From NCBI RefSeq assembly GCF_000196235.1, contig NC_008541.1, forward strand, positions 186,001 to 250,000: DNA of 64,000 nt, written 5' to 3'. Shown here piece by piece: positions 30,023 to 38,343 of the stretch. Source of the stretch: Arthrobacter sp. FB24 (GTDB lineage: Bacteria; Actinomycetota; Actinomycetes; Actinomycetales; Micrococcaceae). The position numbers and the translations under genes are program-made. A model generated the notes under the pieces. That model had not been told where the DNA came from and did not search any database. It saw only the letters and a list, made by a program, of their open reading frames with translations. Numbering within the stretch: the first letter of the stretch is position 1; each line of letters begins with the position of its first letter.

Positions 30023-31039
30023 CTAAAGCTCCGTCAGGGGTGAGAGCGAAAGCTCCAGCACGAAGGCGGCAGCCGCCGTCAGCACGGGTGTGAGGACCCA
30101 AAACGCCAGGATCCGGAGGACCAGTTTGCGGTTGGTCACCGGGAACCCCTGGTTACTCCCGGCACCCAGCACGGCGGCCGTCACTGTGTGCGTAGTGGAA
30201 ATGGGCCACTGCAGCCCGATGGCCCCGAGCAGCAGGATCACGGAGCTGTACAGCTGGGCCACGAAGCCCCGGAGCGGATCGATCCGGGTGAGCTTGTAGC
30301 CGATGGTGTAGGAAATGCGCCAGCCTCCGGCCAGGGTTCCGGCCGCCAGCATTGCCGCGGTAAGCAACGGCACCCAGCCGGGAATGCCGCCGCCGTCGGA
30401 CAGCCCGGCGGCGAGGAGCGCCAGAAGCAGCACCGCCCCGGTCCGTTGTCCGTCCTGGAGGCCGTGGCCGAAGGCCACTGCTCCGGCAGCAATGGCCTGG
30501 GCGCGGCGCGACCGGCTGTTGACTACGCTGGGCGGCGTGTAGCGGGCCGCCCACGTGGCCGGCCACACCAACAGGTATGCGCCCACAAACGCTATGACCG
30601 GGGACACCAAAAGGGGCAGGACTACCTGGAACAAGAGAGAGTTGTTCACCCCGTCCACGGCATTGCCGCCCACCAGCACGCTGGCCAGGCCTGCGCCGGC
30701 CAGCCCACCTACCAGTGCGTGCGTGGACGAGGAGGGAATACCGCGCCACCAGGTGTAAATGCCCCAGGCCACGGCGCTGAGCAGGCCGGCAATGAGGATG
30801 GTCAGGCCGTTTTCCCCTGGCGGCAGCGAGATCCAGGTTCTGCTCACTTGCAGCGCCAGGAGCCCGCTGAGTCCCGCGCCGACGAAGTTGAAGAGGGCGG
30901 CAAGCAGGACGGCCACCGTGGGGGTCAGCGCCCGGGTCCGTACGGCCAGGGCCACGGACGTTGACGCGTCCCTGAAACCGTTCAGGAACGCGAATGCGGC
31001 GGCAAACAGCACCACCACGGTGAAGAAGAACAGGGTCAC
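30023..31039 (-). CDS. pit: Low-affinity inorganic phosphate transporter, PiT family
   Basis: Cation-coupled phosphate permease of 338 residues with about ten membrane segments. The PiT signature appears twice: near the N-terminus (FAFLNGFRDASTSVA) and in the second half (AFGHGLQDGQRTGAVLLLAL). The start is GTG at 31039, one base after the stop of the DUF47 gene, so the two are coupled. It is convergent with pstB. Pit normally serves phosphate-replete cells, which makes this locus a back-to-back pair of low- and high-affinity systems. Confidence 0.93.
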   Translation of the reverse strand: MTLFFFTVVVLFAAAFAFLNGFRDASTSVALAVRTRALTPTVAVLLAALFNFVGAGLSGLLALQVSRTWISLPPGENGLTILIAGLLSAVAWGIYTWWRGIPSSSTHALVGGLAGAGLASVLVGGNAVDGVNNSLLFQVVLPLLVSPVIAFVGAYLLVWPATWAARYTPPSVVNSRSRRAQAIAAGAVAFGHGLQDGQRTGAVLLLALLAAGLSDGGGIPGWVPLLTAAMLAAGTLAGGWRISYTIGYKLTRIDPLRGFVAQLYSSVILLLGAIGLQWPISTTHTVTAAVLGAGSNQGFPVTNRKLVLRILAFWVLTPVLTAAAAFVLELSLSPLTEL

Positions 31040-31040
31040 G

Positions 31041-31658
31041 TCAGGATTCCTTGACGATGATGCTGCCTACCTGGGTGGCGATCCGCCGCATGTCCTTGGT
31101 GACTTCCACCAGCTGGTTGGCAATGTCCCGGTTCCGGGCGTATTGGGCCCATTTCATGTCCTTGATCATGTCCGCAACCCACACCCGGTGGGTCCGTTCC
31201 GCCCGCTTGGCCAGGCGGAGGATCTCGATCCAGTAATCCTCGAGGTCGTCCAGGTTGTTGAGCTGCCGCATGGCATCCACGGTGAGCTCGGCCTGCCGGC
31301 TGATGATCTCGAGTTGGTCCGCCGCGCGCCTGGGGAGGCGTTCGAGCTTGTACAGGGCCACCAGTTCCGCAGCGGCGTCCAGCTTCTCCATGGCCTCGTT
31401 GAGGTAGCGGGAGAGGGCGTACATGTCCTCGCGGGGGAGCGGATTCACGAAGCTGGTGCGCATGTGGGTGAGCAGCGCGAAGTGCAGTTCCGCGGATTTG
31501 GCTTCGTGATCGTGCATGTCTTCGACCAGGCGGTTGTGCTCGGTGGCCGGGACGCCGAGGATTTCGGCCAGCGTCGCGGTGGCGAGGACGATCTGGCGGG
31601 CCATCTGCGAGAGCAGGTGCAGCCCTGCGGGCTCCTGCGGAAAGAGGCGGAGCTTCAC
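31041..31658 (-). CDS. DUF47/PhoU-like phosphate transport accessory protein
   Basis: An all-helical protein of 205 residues in the DUF47 family, which is related to PhoU and typically paired with Pit. It opens with MKLRLFPQEPAGLHLLSQMARQ, the family start; that places initiation at GTG 31658 rather than at the frame opening at 31733. Acidic and His-rich helices (EDMHDHEAKSAELHF) resemble the metal-binding faces of PhoU proteins. It is first in the pit operon and probably modulates Pit activity. Confidence 0.9.
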   Translation of the reverse strand: MKLRLFPQEPAGLHLLSQMARQIVLATATLAEILGVPATEHNRLVEDMHDHEAKSAELHFALLTHMRTSFVNPLPREDMYALSRYLNEAMEKLDAAAELVALYKLERLPRRAADQLEIISRQAELTVDAMRQLNNLDDLEDYWIEILRLAKRAERTHRVWVADMIKDMKWAQYARNRDIANQLVEVTKDMRRIATQVGSIIVKES

Positions 31659-32021
31659 CTTCGGGTTCCGGTGAAGGCAGGGAGCGGCAGGGAATGTGGC
31701 CCGCGGGCCATGTGACTTGACGTTGACCCGCACATGGGGATTACTTTACCGGCAGATCCACGCGGGCATAAAAGTGGTGCCGAACCGGATACGCCTCTCG
31801 GCGGTAGGCCGCTCTAGGCGGCTAAATGTTGAAGCCCGGGGGTTTCGCGGTTCGGCACCGGTTTCAGTTTTCTACTTTGGCTGAACCAAGTCAACATTGA
31901 CAGCCGGGCCCCTCCGTGCGTAACAGTGGCGGAGTTGCGCAGCGGGCGCTGCCGCACGGATGCCTCGCGGCGCGCCCCGGCCCGGTTCACCCCAGACCGG
32001 CGCGCCCCGGTCCGGTTCGCC
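31659..32021. other. Intergenic region upstream of the DUF47-pit operon, with a 12-bp inverted repeat
   Basis: No convincing gene is visible in these 363 bp. A perfect 12-bp inverted repeat, GGTGCCGAACCG (31776-31787) and CGGTTCGGCACC (31848-31859), is separated by 60 bp that contain a smaller GC hairpin around CCGCTCTAGGCGG. Near 31890-31901 a GTCAACATTGAC element supplies a TTGACT -35-like box on the minus strand. The region could hold the operon promoter plus a structured leader or small RNA; neither is proven. Confidence 0.4.
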
Positions 32022-32681
32022 TCAGTCCAGTTCGCCCAGCCGCCAGGCGTTTGCCGCGTGCTCCAGGTCCTCGGCGGTCTTCACCAGGAGGTGGGAATTG
32101 CGGGTCAGCTTGCTGGCGTGGTTCTCGTTGCTGTGCTCGGCGCCGTCGGCCAGGGTGGCCTGGCCCAGGGCAACCACCCGGCAGAACGCGGCGGAGCGTT
32201 CCAGCGCGACGTCGAACTCGCCGTCGAACGCTCCGGAAAGGATGGCATCCGCCATTGTCTTCATTTCGTCCGCCCCCGGCGGTTCGGCAGCGCCGGCCAC
32301 CACATTGGAAACCTGCGCCGTGTCCTTGCCGGCCTTGAAGTACACGGAGATCCGCTCCGGGTCCTGGATGGTGGCGGCCCGCAGCGCGTAGAGCCGCCAG
32401 AGCGCGCCGGGCAGTGACCTTGCCGGGCTTTCCGCCCACATTTCGGCAATGGCTTCCAGGCCTTGCTCGTCCGCCAGCTTGACCAGGCGCTTGGTCACCT
32501 TGGGATCGTCGCTGTCGCGGCCGTGGCGCACCAGCGCCTGGGCGGCAAGGTGCGCAGCCTCGGAGACCCGGGCAGGGTCTGCGCCGCCCGCGAACGGCTC
32601 AAAGTCGATGGGCGCAAAAGGCTTGGGCTTGTGATGCCGGTTTGCACCGCCGTAGGGCTTGGATCCAGCTTGCTCGCTCAT
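32022..32681 (-). CDS. Conserved hypothetical protein of actinobacterial type
   Basis: Not recognised as a characterised family. The 219-residue protein has a basic start (SKPYGGANRHHKPKPFAPIDFEPF) followed by a mostly helical body: AARVSEAAH-like helices, LEAIAEMWAESPARSLPGALWRLYALR, and a C-terminal helix ending LEHAANAWRLGELD. No membrane segment, signal peptide or catalytic motif is evident. The frame has normal high-GC third positions and an ATG start. It stands alone between the pit leader and tRNA-Lys. Helical content and acidity suggest a cytosolic protein; no function is proposed. Confidence 0.75.
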   Translation of the reverse strand: MSEQAGSKPYGGANRHHKPKPFAPIDFEPFAGGADPARVSEAAHLAAQALVRHGRDSDDPKVTKRLVKLADEQGLEAIAEMWAESPARSLPGALWRLYALRAATIQDPERISVYFKAGKDTAQVSNVVAGAAEPPGADEMKTMADAILSGAFDGEFDVALERSAAFCRVVALGQATLADGAEHSNENHASKLTRNSHLLVKTAEDLEHAANAWRLGELD

Positions 32682-32922
32682 GCCCCCACGCTACTCCTGT
32701 GCTGTTCTGTTATCGAGCTTGCCGCCGGGCTGCTTAAGGAGTATTGGGGACGCCTTTGCGGCCATTGTTGATGTTCGGTTCTCACCGTTGACGCACGACG
32801 GCGACGCGCGCCGTTGTGTCAAAGCTGCCCCCTGCGTGGGGTACAGTATTTAACGTCCAGAAATGGACTGGGCTGATAGTTCGCTGACGTACGCATTTGC
32901 GCATAATCACGGCAGTCAGCTG

Positions 32923-32995
32923 GGGCCTTTAGCTCAGTTGGTAGAGCATCGGACTTTTAATCCGTGGGTCGTGGGTTCGATCCCCACAGGGCCCA
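32923..32995 (+). tRNA. tRNA-Lys (anticodon UUU)
   Basis: The 73-nt cloverleaf has a 7-bp acceptor stem (GGGCCTT with AGGGCCC), D stem GCTC/GAGC, anticodon loop CTTTTAA giving UUU, and T arm GTGGG-TTCGATC-CCCAC. The discriminator base is A and CCA is not encoded. One U-U mismatch closes the anticodon stem. A strong terminator follows 20 bp later. Confidence 0.97.
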
Positions 32996-33014
32996 CTCTT
33001 TTAGCGAAGAGTGG

Positions 33015-33056
33015 AAAACCTCCGGCTTCCTGGTGACAGGAGGCCGGAGGTTTTTT
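33015..33056 (+). terminator. Rho-independent terminator after tRNA-Lys
   Basis: A long stem with arms AACCTCCGGC and GCCGGAGGTT (continuing through TTCCTG/CAGGAG) closes a GTGA loop and is followed by TTTTTT. It ends the tRNA transcript and shows that arsA, starting at 33113, needs its own promoter. Confidence 0.9.
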
Positions 33057-33112
33057 GTTGCCAGGAGGTGGCCGCCCTTACGTCCATCGACCATCGTCGA
33101 TATGCTGGGCGG

Positions 33113-34876
33113 GTGAAGTTTCTCCAGAACGCACCCCGCTTCCTGTTTTTCACCGGGAAGGGCGGTGTGGGCAAGACCTCCGTGGCGTGTGCAACAGCGC
33201 TCACCCTTGCCAGGGCCGGCCGGAAGGTCTTGCTGGTCAGCACCGACCCCGCGTCCAATGTGGGACAGGTCTTCGGCGTGACCATCGGGAACACCGTCAC
33301 TGCCATCCAGGATGTACCAGGTCTCTCTGCGCTGGAAATAGACCCTGAACAGGCCGTCGAAGCCTACCGGGAACGGATCATAGCCCCCGTCCGCGGACTG
33401 CTGCCCGAGACTGAATTGGCTGGCATCGCGGAGAGTCTCTCAGGTTCCTGCACCACGGAGATCGCCTCGTTCGACGAATTCACGAACCTGCTCGCCGACG
33501 ACAGCTCGTACAGGGAGTATGACCACATCGTTTTCGATACCGCCCCGACGGGCCACACGATCCGGCTGTTACAGCTGCCTGGCTCGTGGACGGATTTCCT
33601 GGCGGCAGGCAAGGGGGACCCGTCCTGCCTCGGACCCCTGTCAGGACTTGAGAAGCACAAGCAGGTATATGCAAAGGCGGTCCAGGCCCTCACGGACCCG
33701 GCGAAGACCCGGCTTGTGCTGGTCAGCCGTGCGCAAACATCGTCGCTGGGCGAGATCGAGCGGACGTATCTGGAGCTCAACCAGATCGGGATCGGCAGCG
33801 GTTACGTCGTCGTCAACGGCGTCCTGCCCGACGCGGCAGGGGAGGAGGCCCTGGCGCAGGCCCTGCGCGCCCGGGAGGCTGCTGCCATGGAGGCCATTCC
33901 CGATGCGGTCGCCGGCCTGCCCCGCGATGTCCTGGACCTGAAGCCGGGCAACATGGTCGGCATTCCGGCCCTTGAATCCCTGTTCGCGCCTACTTCCGGC
34001 GCCCCCATCACTGACGACGCCGCGCTGGTTCCCGAGATTGAGGATGCCCCGCTGGCTGCCCTGGTGAACGAAGTCGAGCTCGACGGGCACGGCCTCGTGA
34101 TGTGCATGGGCAAGGGCGGAGTCGGGAAGACCACTGTCGCTGCTGCTATTGCGGTCGCCCTGGCCAAACGCGGGCATGCGGTCCACCTCACCACGACCGA
34201 TCCCGCGGCCCACCTGACGGAGACGCTCCATGGTTCCATCCCGGGCTTGAAGGTTTCCCGCATCGATCCGGAAGCGGCCATCCAGGAATATCGCATCCAT
34301 GTGATGGAGACCAAGGGCCGGAACCTGGACGATGACGGACGCGCCGCGCTGGCCGAGGACCTGATGTCCCCGTGCACGGACGAGGTGGCTGTGTTCAGGC
34401 AGTTCTCCAGGGTGGTCCAAGAGTCCCGCCGACACTTCGTGGTGATCGACACGGCACCCACCGGACACACCCTGCTGCTCTTGGACGCCACCGGTTCGTA
34501 CCACCGGGAGATTGCCCGCCAGGTCGGCGACACCATGGGATTCGTGACGCCCCTCATGCGGCTGCAGGACCCGGCCCAGACCAAGGTTGTCCTCGTTACC
34601 CTGGCCGAAACAACGCCGGTACTGGAAGCCGAGGAGTTGAAGAGTGACCTGGAACGGGCCGGAATTCATCCATGGGCCTGGGTGATCAACAACTCGATCG
34701 CAGCCGCGCACCCGCAGACGCCGTTCCTGCGGGCCCGCGCCGCGAGCGAAATTGAACAAATCACAAAGGTGCACACCCTGACGGACCGGGTAGCGCTCAT
34801 TCCGTTGCTGCCCGAGGAACCCATCGGCGAGGAGAAGCTGTCTGCCTTGACCGTCCTCAGCTCCCTGCCGGCCTGA
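33113..34876 (+). CDS. arsA: Two-domain arsenite/antimonite-stimulated ATPase ArsA
   Basis: Energises arsenite efflux by binding an efflux permease. The 587-residue protein has two ATPase halves: P-loops GKGGVGKT at 15-22 and GKGGVGKTT at 333-341, each with a DTAPTGHT motif. The three metalloid-binding cysteines of E. coli ArsA appear in matching context: Cys113 (SGSCTTEIASFDEF), Cys172 (PSCLGPLSGLEKHK) and Cys421 (SPCTDEVAVF). The start is GTG 33113 (MKFLQNAPRFLFFTGKGG); it reproduces the E. coli numbering exactly at the first two Cys. No ArsD is adjacent, and the likely permease partner is the Acr3 protein about 2.6 kb away on the same strand. Confidence 0.95.
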   Translation: MKFLQNAPRFLFFTGKGGVGKTSVACATALTLARAGRKVLLVSTDPASNVGQVFGVTIGNTVTAIQDVPGLSALEIDPEQAVEAYRERIIAPVRGLLPETELAGIAESLSGSCTTEIASFDEFTNLLADDSSYREYDHIVFDTAPTGHTIRLLQLPGSWTDFLAAGKGDPSCLGPLSGLEKHKQVYAKAVQALTDPAKTRLVLVSRAQTSSLGEIERTYLELNQIGIGSGYVVVNGVLPDAAGEEALAQALRAREAAAMEAIPDAVAGLPRDVLDLKPGNMVGIPALESLFAPTSGAPITDDAALVPEIEDAPLAALVNEVELDGHGLVMCMGKGGVGKTTVAAAIAVALAKRGHAVHLTTTDPAAHLTETLHGSIPGLKVSRIDPEAAIQEYRIHVMETKGRNLDDDGRAALAEDLMSPCTDEVAVFRQFSRVVQESRRHFVVIDTAPTGHTLLLLDATGSYHREIARQVGDTMGFVTPLMRLQDPAQTKVVLVTLAETTPVLEAEELKSDLERAGIHPWAWVINNSIAAAHPQTPFLRARAASEIEQITKVHTLTDRVALIPLLPEEPIGEEKLSALTVLSSLPA

Positions 34877-34924
34877 GGCGGGGCCCGAAGACGCTTGCGC
34901 GGCGGGGCCCGAAGACGCTGCTGG

Positions 34925-35158
34925 CTAGCCGTCCAGGCGCTGGGCCAGCAGTGCTTCGATGTCCCGGGCGGTGGCCTCAAGCCTGGCGATCGTGTCCCGT
35001 TGGATGCCCCGCAGGTATTCGGCATCGGACTCGCCATCCTGCACCCAGTTCTCGTCGCCCGGTGAGTCCATCGCCTGGCGGGTGTTGGCGGTGGCCGTCC
35101 TGACGTTCTCCAGCATCGCGCGCAGCCGGTCCTCGGTGGCGGTGGTCTCGTTATCCAT
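34925..35158 (-). CDS. Small hypothetical acidic helical protein
   Basis: A 77-residue protein of unknown function. It is Glu/Asp/Ala-rich and probably two helices: LRAMLENVRTATANTRQAMD, then GDENWVQDGESDAEYLRGIQRDTIARLEATARDIEALLAQR. ATG 35158 has GGGAGAA upstream and is preferred over an opening further left in the frame. It lies downstream of arsR on the same strand (72 bp) and ends 48 bp from the arsA stop, so it may share the arsR transcript. It has no cysteine, which argues against direct arsenic binding. Confidence 0.65.
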   Translation of the reverse strand: MDNETTATEDRLRAMLENVRTATANTRQAMDSPGDENWVQDGESDAEYLRGIQRDTIARLEATARDIEALLAQRLDG

Positions 35159-35230
35159 AAGTGTTCTCCCTGGTTGCAGTCCTTGTGGCGGCCTTCGCCC
35201 GGACAGTGGCACCCGGCGCCGGACTGTGGG

Positions 35231-35581
35231 TCACAGGGACGCCAGGAGGCCGGCCGTCTGCTCCATGGCGCCGGGAACGATGGAGTAGTAGGCCCAGGTG
35301 CCGCGCTTTTCCCGGTGCAGCAGGCCGGCATCGACCAGGATCTTAAGGTGATGCGACACGGTGGGCTGCCCCAGGTCCAGGGGTTCGGTGAGATCGCAGA
35401 CGCAGGCCTCCCCGGACCCGCCACTCTTGACGATGGACAGCAGCCGCAATCTGTTGGGATCGGAGAGGGCCTTGAACACGAGGGCCTTGCGCCGTGCATC
35501 CTCAGCGCTGAGGACGGGCCGACCGGACGGCGCGCAGCAGGCCTCGTCGAGGGCCGGCTCAACAGTTTGCAGAGAATTCAT
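35231..35581 (-). CDS. arsR: ArsR-family arsenite-responsive repressor
   Basis: Winged-helix repressor of 116 residues that should leave its operator when As(III) binds. The HTH runs about 60-90 (LGQPTVSHHLKILVDAGLLH), preceded by Cys60 and Cys62 in ACVCDLTEPL, the classic ELCVCDL As(III) site. An additional N-terminal Cys pair (Cys15-Cys16, EACCAPSG) could give a third ligand. ATG 35581 (MNSLQTVEP) is preferred over the opening at 35608. It is divergent from the Acr3 operon across 107 bp that hold the candidate operator. Confidence 0.93.
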   Translation of the reverse strand: MNSLQTVEPALDEACCAPSGRPVLSAEDARRKALVFKALSDPNRLRLLSIVKSGGSGEACVCDLTEPLDLGQPTVSHHLKILVDAGLLHREKRGTWAYYSIVPGAMEQTAGLLASL

Positions 35582-35601
35582 GGGTCTATTATGCACACAG
35601 A

Positions 35602-35640
35602 TTGACATTCATCGATATAGTTGGGAATACTTCATATCGA
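35602..35640 (+). promoter_or_regulatory. Candidate ars promoter/operator between arsR and acr3
   Basis: TTGACA (35602-35607) is followed after 18 bp by AATACT as a possible -10. TCGATAT (35612-35618) and ATATCGA (35634-35640) form an inverted repeat across the spacer and -10. A repressor bound here would block the acr3 promoter and probably arsR itself. Confidence 0.55.
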
Positions 35641-35688
35641 CAACCATCAATCTTTCGTAGAGCCCCATAAACGCAGCACAGGAGTCCC

Positions 35689-36786
35689 GTGAGCACCCAG
35701 ACCGTCTCTTCGCCCACTCGTGAAGGCGAGGCTGCCGTCGTTGGCAAACTCTCCACCCTGGACCGGTTCCTGCCGGTGTGGATCATCGCTGCCATGGTCC
35801 TGGGCCTGTTCCTCGGCAGTTTCGTTCCCGGCCTGAACACTGCACTTGAAGCAGTCAAGGTGGGCGAAGTTTCGCTGCCGATCGCCATCGGGCTGCTGGT
35901 GATGATGTACCCGGTGCTCGCGAAAGTCCGCTACGACCAGGCGCACCGCGTGGTCGGTGACCGGAAGCTGATGATCACCTCGCTGGTGCTGAACTGGCTT
36001 CTCGCCCCGGCGTTCATGTTTGCCCTGGCCTGGATCTTCATCCCGGATCTGCCCGACTACCGTACCGGCCTGATCATCGTGGGCCTGGCCCGCTGCATCG
36101 CCATGGTGATGATCTGGAACGACCTCGCCTGCGGGGACCGCGAAGCCGCCGCCGTGCTGGTGGCCATCAATTCCGTCTTCCAGGTCATCGCGTTCGGCGC
36201 GCTGGGCTGGTTCTACCTGCAGTTGCTGCCGGGCTGGCTGGGCCTGCCCACCACCAGCGCGGACTTCTCCTTCTGGGCCATCACCGCTTCCGTCCTGGTC
36301 TTCCTGGGGATCCCGCTGCTGGCCGGCTTCCTCACCCGCACAATCGGCGAAAAGGCCAAAGGCCGCGCCTGGTACGAAGGAACCTTCCTGCCGAAGCTCG
36401 GACCGTGGGCGCTGTACGGGCTGCTGTTCACCATCACGCTGCTCTTCGCCCTGCAGGGCGGGACCATCACCTCCCGCCCGCTGGACGTCGTCCGGATCGC
36501 CCTGCCCCTGCTGGTCTACTTCCTGGTGGTCTTCGGCGCCGGCATGCTGATCGGAAGGTGGCTGGACCTGGGCTACGCCAAAACCACCACACTGGCCTTC
36601 ACTGCCGCGGGCAACAACTTCGAGCTCGCCATCGCAGTGGCGATCGGCACTTTCGGTGTCACGTCGGGGCAGGCGCTGGCCGGCGTCGTCGGACCCTTGA
36701 TCGAAGTCCCCGTCCTTGTTGCACTGGTTTACGTGGCCCTCTGGGCCCGGAAACGCCACTTCATCACCAGCCCCCTTTCCATCTGA
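35689..36786 (+). CDS. acr3: Arsenite efflux permease, Acr3 family
   Basis: Exports As(III), 365 residues with about ten membrane segments. The family-conserved cysteine lies in GLARCIAMVMIWNDLACGD, and the conserved second-half segment reads TTLAFTAAGNNFELAIAVAIGTFG. The start is GTG 35689 (STQTVSSPT). Acr3 is unrelated to ArsB; ArsA normally pairs with ArsB but ArsA-Acr3 couples are known. It is first in an apparent seven-kilobase run of arsenic genes on the plus strand. Confidence 0.95.
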   Translation: MSTQTVSSPTREGEAAVVGKLSTLDRFLPVWIIAAMVLGLFLGSFVPGLNTALEAVKVGEVSLPIAIGLLVMMYPVLAKVRYDQAHRVVGDRKLMITSLVLNWLLAPAFMFALAWIFIPDLPDYRTGLIIVGLARCIAMVMIWNDLACGDREAAAVLVAINSVFQVIAFGALGWFYLQLLPGWLGLPTTSADFSFWAITASVLVFLGIPLLAGFLTRTIGEKAKGRAWYEGTFLPKLGPWALYGLLFTITLLFALQGGTITSRPLDVVRIALPLLVYFLVVFGAGMLIGRWLDLGYAKTTTLAFTAAGNNFELAIAVAIGTFGVTSGQALAGVVGPLIEVPVLVALVYVALWARKRHFITSPLSI

Positions 36787-36812
36787 CCCCAAGAACCTTC
36801 AGGAGAACCCCG

Positions 36813-37235
36813 ATGAGCACCGAAACCGCCAAGAAACCCTCCGTCCTGTTCGTCTGCGTCCACAACGCCGGCCGCTCCCAGATGGCCGCAGCCTTCCTCA
36901 CCACCCTGTCCAAGGGCGCCATCGAGGTCCGCTCCGCCGGCTCCCAGCCCGCGGACAAGGTCAACCCGGCCGCCGTGGCGGCCATGGCCGAACTCGGCAT
37001 CGACATGTCCGCCGAAATCCCCAAGGTCCTCACCACCGAGGCCGTCAAGGAATCCGACGTCGTCATCACCATGGGCTGCGGCGACACCTGCCCGATCTTC
37101 CCCGGCAAGCGCTATGAAGACTGGGAACTCGAAGATCCGGCCGGCCAGGGCGTGGACGCCGTCCGCCCCATCCGGGACGACATCAAGGCCCGCATCGAGG
37201 ACCTCATCGCTTCCCTTACCCCCGCCGCCAAGTAA
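36813..37235 (+). CDS. arsC: Arsenate reductase, LMW-phosphatase type with three cysteines
   Basis: Reduces arsenate to arsenite. The 140-residue protein has the phosphatase P-loop CVHNAGRS with Cys15 and Arg21. It also has a second cysteine pair, Cys89 and Cys93 ([18 protein letters not shown]), as expected for a thiol relay through an intramolecular disulfide to thioredoxin. AGGAGA precedes ATG 36813. The next gene is a thioredoxin reductase, which fits a thioredoxin-coupled cycle. It starts 26 bp after acr3. Confidence 0.93.
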   Translation: MSTETAKKPSVLFVCVHNAGRSQMAAAFLTTLSKGAIEVRSAGSQPADKVNPAAVAAMAELGIDMSAEIPKVLTTEAVKESDVVITMGCGDTCPIFPGKRYEDWELEDPAGQGVDAVRPIRDDIKARIEDLIASLTPAAK

Positions 37236-37260
37236 CCGCCAGAAACCTAGGAGACCTTCC

Positions 37261-38250
37261 GTGAGTACCGAAGTGAGCACCGAACAGCTGATCATCATCG
37301 GATCCGGCCCCGCCGGCTACACGGCTGCGATCTACGCCGCGCGCGCCGGCCTGAAGCCCCTGGTCCTGGCCGGCTCGGTAACGGCCGGCGGCGCCCTGAT
37401 GAACACCACCGAAGTGGAGAACTTCCCGGGTTTCCCCGCGGGCGTCCAGGGTCCCGAGCTGATGGACGGACTCCAGGAGCAGGCGCAGCGGTTCGGCGCG
37501 CAGGTGGTGTTCGACGACGTCACGGAAGTGGTGCTGACCGGACACCTCAAGCGCGTGGTCACCGGCACCGGAGACATCCACGAGGCACCCGCCGTCATCC
37601 TCGCCACCGGCTCCGCCTACAAAGAGCTGGGCCTGCCCGAGGAGAAAAAGCTCAGTGGCCACGGTGTCTCCTGGTGCGCCACCTGCGATGGCTTCTTCTT
37701 CCGCGACCAGGACATCATCGTTGTCGGCGGCGGGGACTCCGCCATGGAGGAAGCCACCTTCCTGACCCGCTTCGCGCGGACCGTCACCGTGGTGGTCCGC
37801 AAGGGCGAACTCCGCGCCTCCCGCATCATGGCGCAGCGCGCCAAGGACAACCCGAAGATCAGTTTCGCCTGGAACTCCGCAGTCACCGCCATCCACGGCG
37901 ATCCCAAGGTCACCGGCGTCACCCTGACCGACACGCGGACCGGAGAAACCCGCGAACAGCCCGCAACGGGCATCTTCGTGGCGATCGGACACGTGCCGCG
38001 CACCGAACTCGTCGAGGGCCAGGTCGACCTGGATGCCGAGGGCTATATCAAGGTGGACTCGCCCACCACGGTCACCAACCTCTCCGGCGTCTTCGCCTGC
38101 GGGGACGCCGTGGACCACCGCTACCGCCAGGCAATCACCGCTGCAGGCACCGGGTGCGCCGCCGCCCTCGACGCCGAACGCTACCTCGCCGCACTGGATG
38201 ATGCGGACAGCATCGCGACCGCCCTGGTCGAAGAACCAACCCACGCCTAG
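37261..38250 (+). CDS. trxB: Thioredoxin reductase in the arsenic operon
   Basis: NADPH-dependent flavoenzyme of 329 residues that recharges thioredoxin for ArsC. The FAD site [17 protein letters not shown] is near 14-30, the redox-active SWCATCDG motif lies mid-protein, the NADPH site [12 protein letters not shown] follows, and the C-terminal FAD motif is [16 protein letters not shown]. The start is GTG 37261 with AGGAGA eight bases before it. Clustering with arsC suggests a copy dedicated to arsenate reduction, in addition to a presumed housekeeping one elsewhere. Confidence 0.93.
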   Translation: MSTEVSTEQLIIIGSGPAGYTAAIYAARAGLKPLVLAGSVTAGGALMNTTEVENFPGFPAGVQGPELMDGLQEQAQRFGAQVVFDDVTEVVLTGHLKRVVTGTGDIHEAPAVILATGSAYKELGLPEEKKLSGHGVSWCATCDGFFFRDQDIIVVGGGDSAMEEATFLTRFARTVTVVVRKGELRASRIMAQRAKDNPKISFAWNSAVTAIHGDPKVTGVTLTDTRTGETREQPATGIFVAIGHVPRTELVEGQVDLDAEGYIKVDSPTTVTNLSGVFACGDAVDHRYRQAITAAGTGCAAALDAERYLAALDDADSIATALVEEPTHA

Positions 38251-38343
38251 TAGTTCACAGTCCCTCCGCCGCCTGCCGGTCCCACAAGGACCGGCAAGCC
38301 CCCGCACCGAACCGCCACCCCGCCGGATGAATCAGAGGACACC

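Noticed and set aside
35647..36792. 381-codon frame opposite acr3
   Set aside because: Asp/Gln/His-rich antisense artefact; acr3 has membrane segments and conserved Cys.
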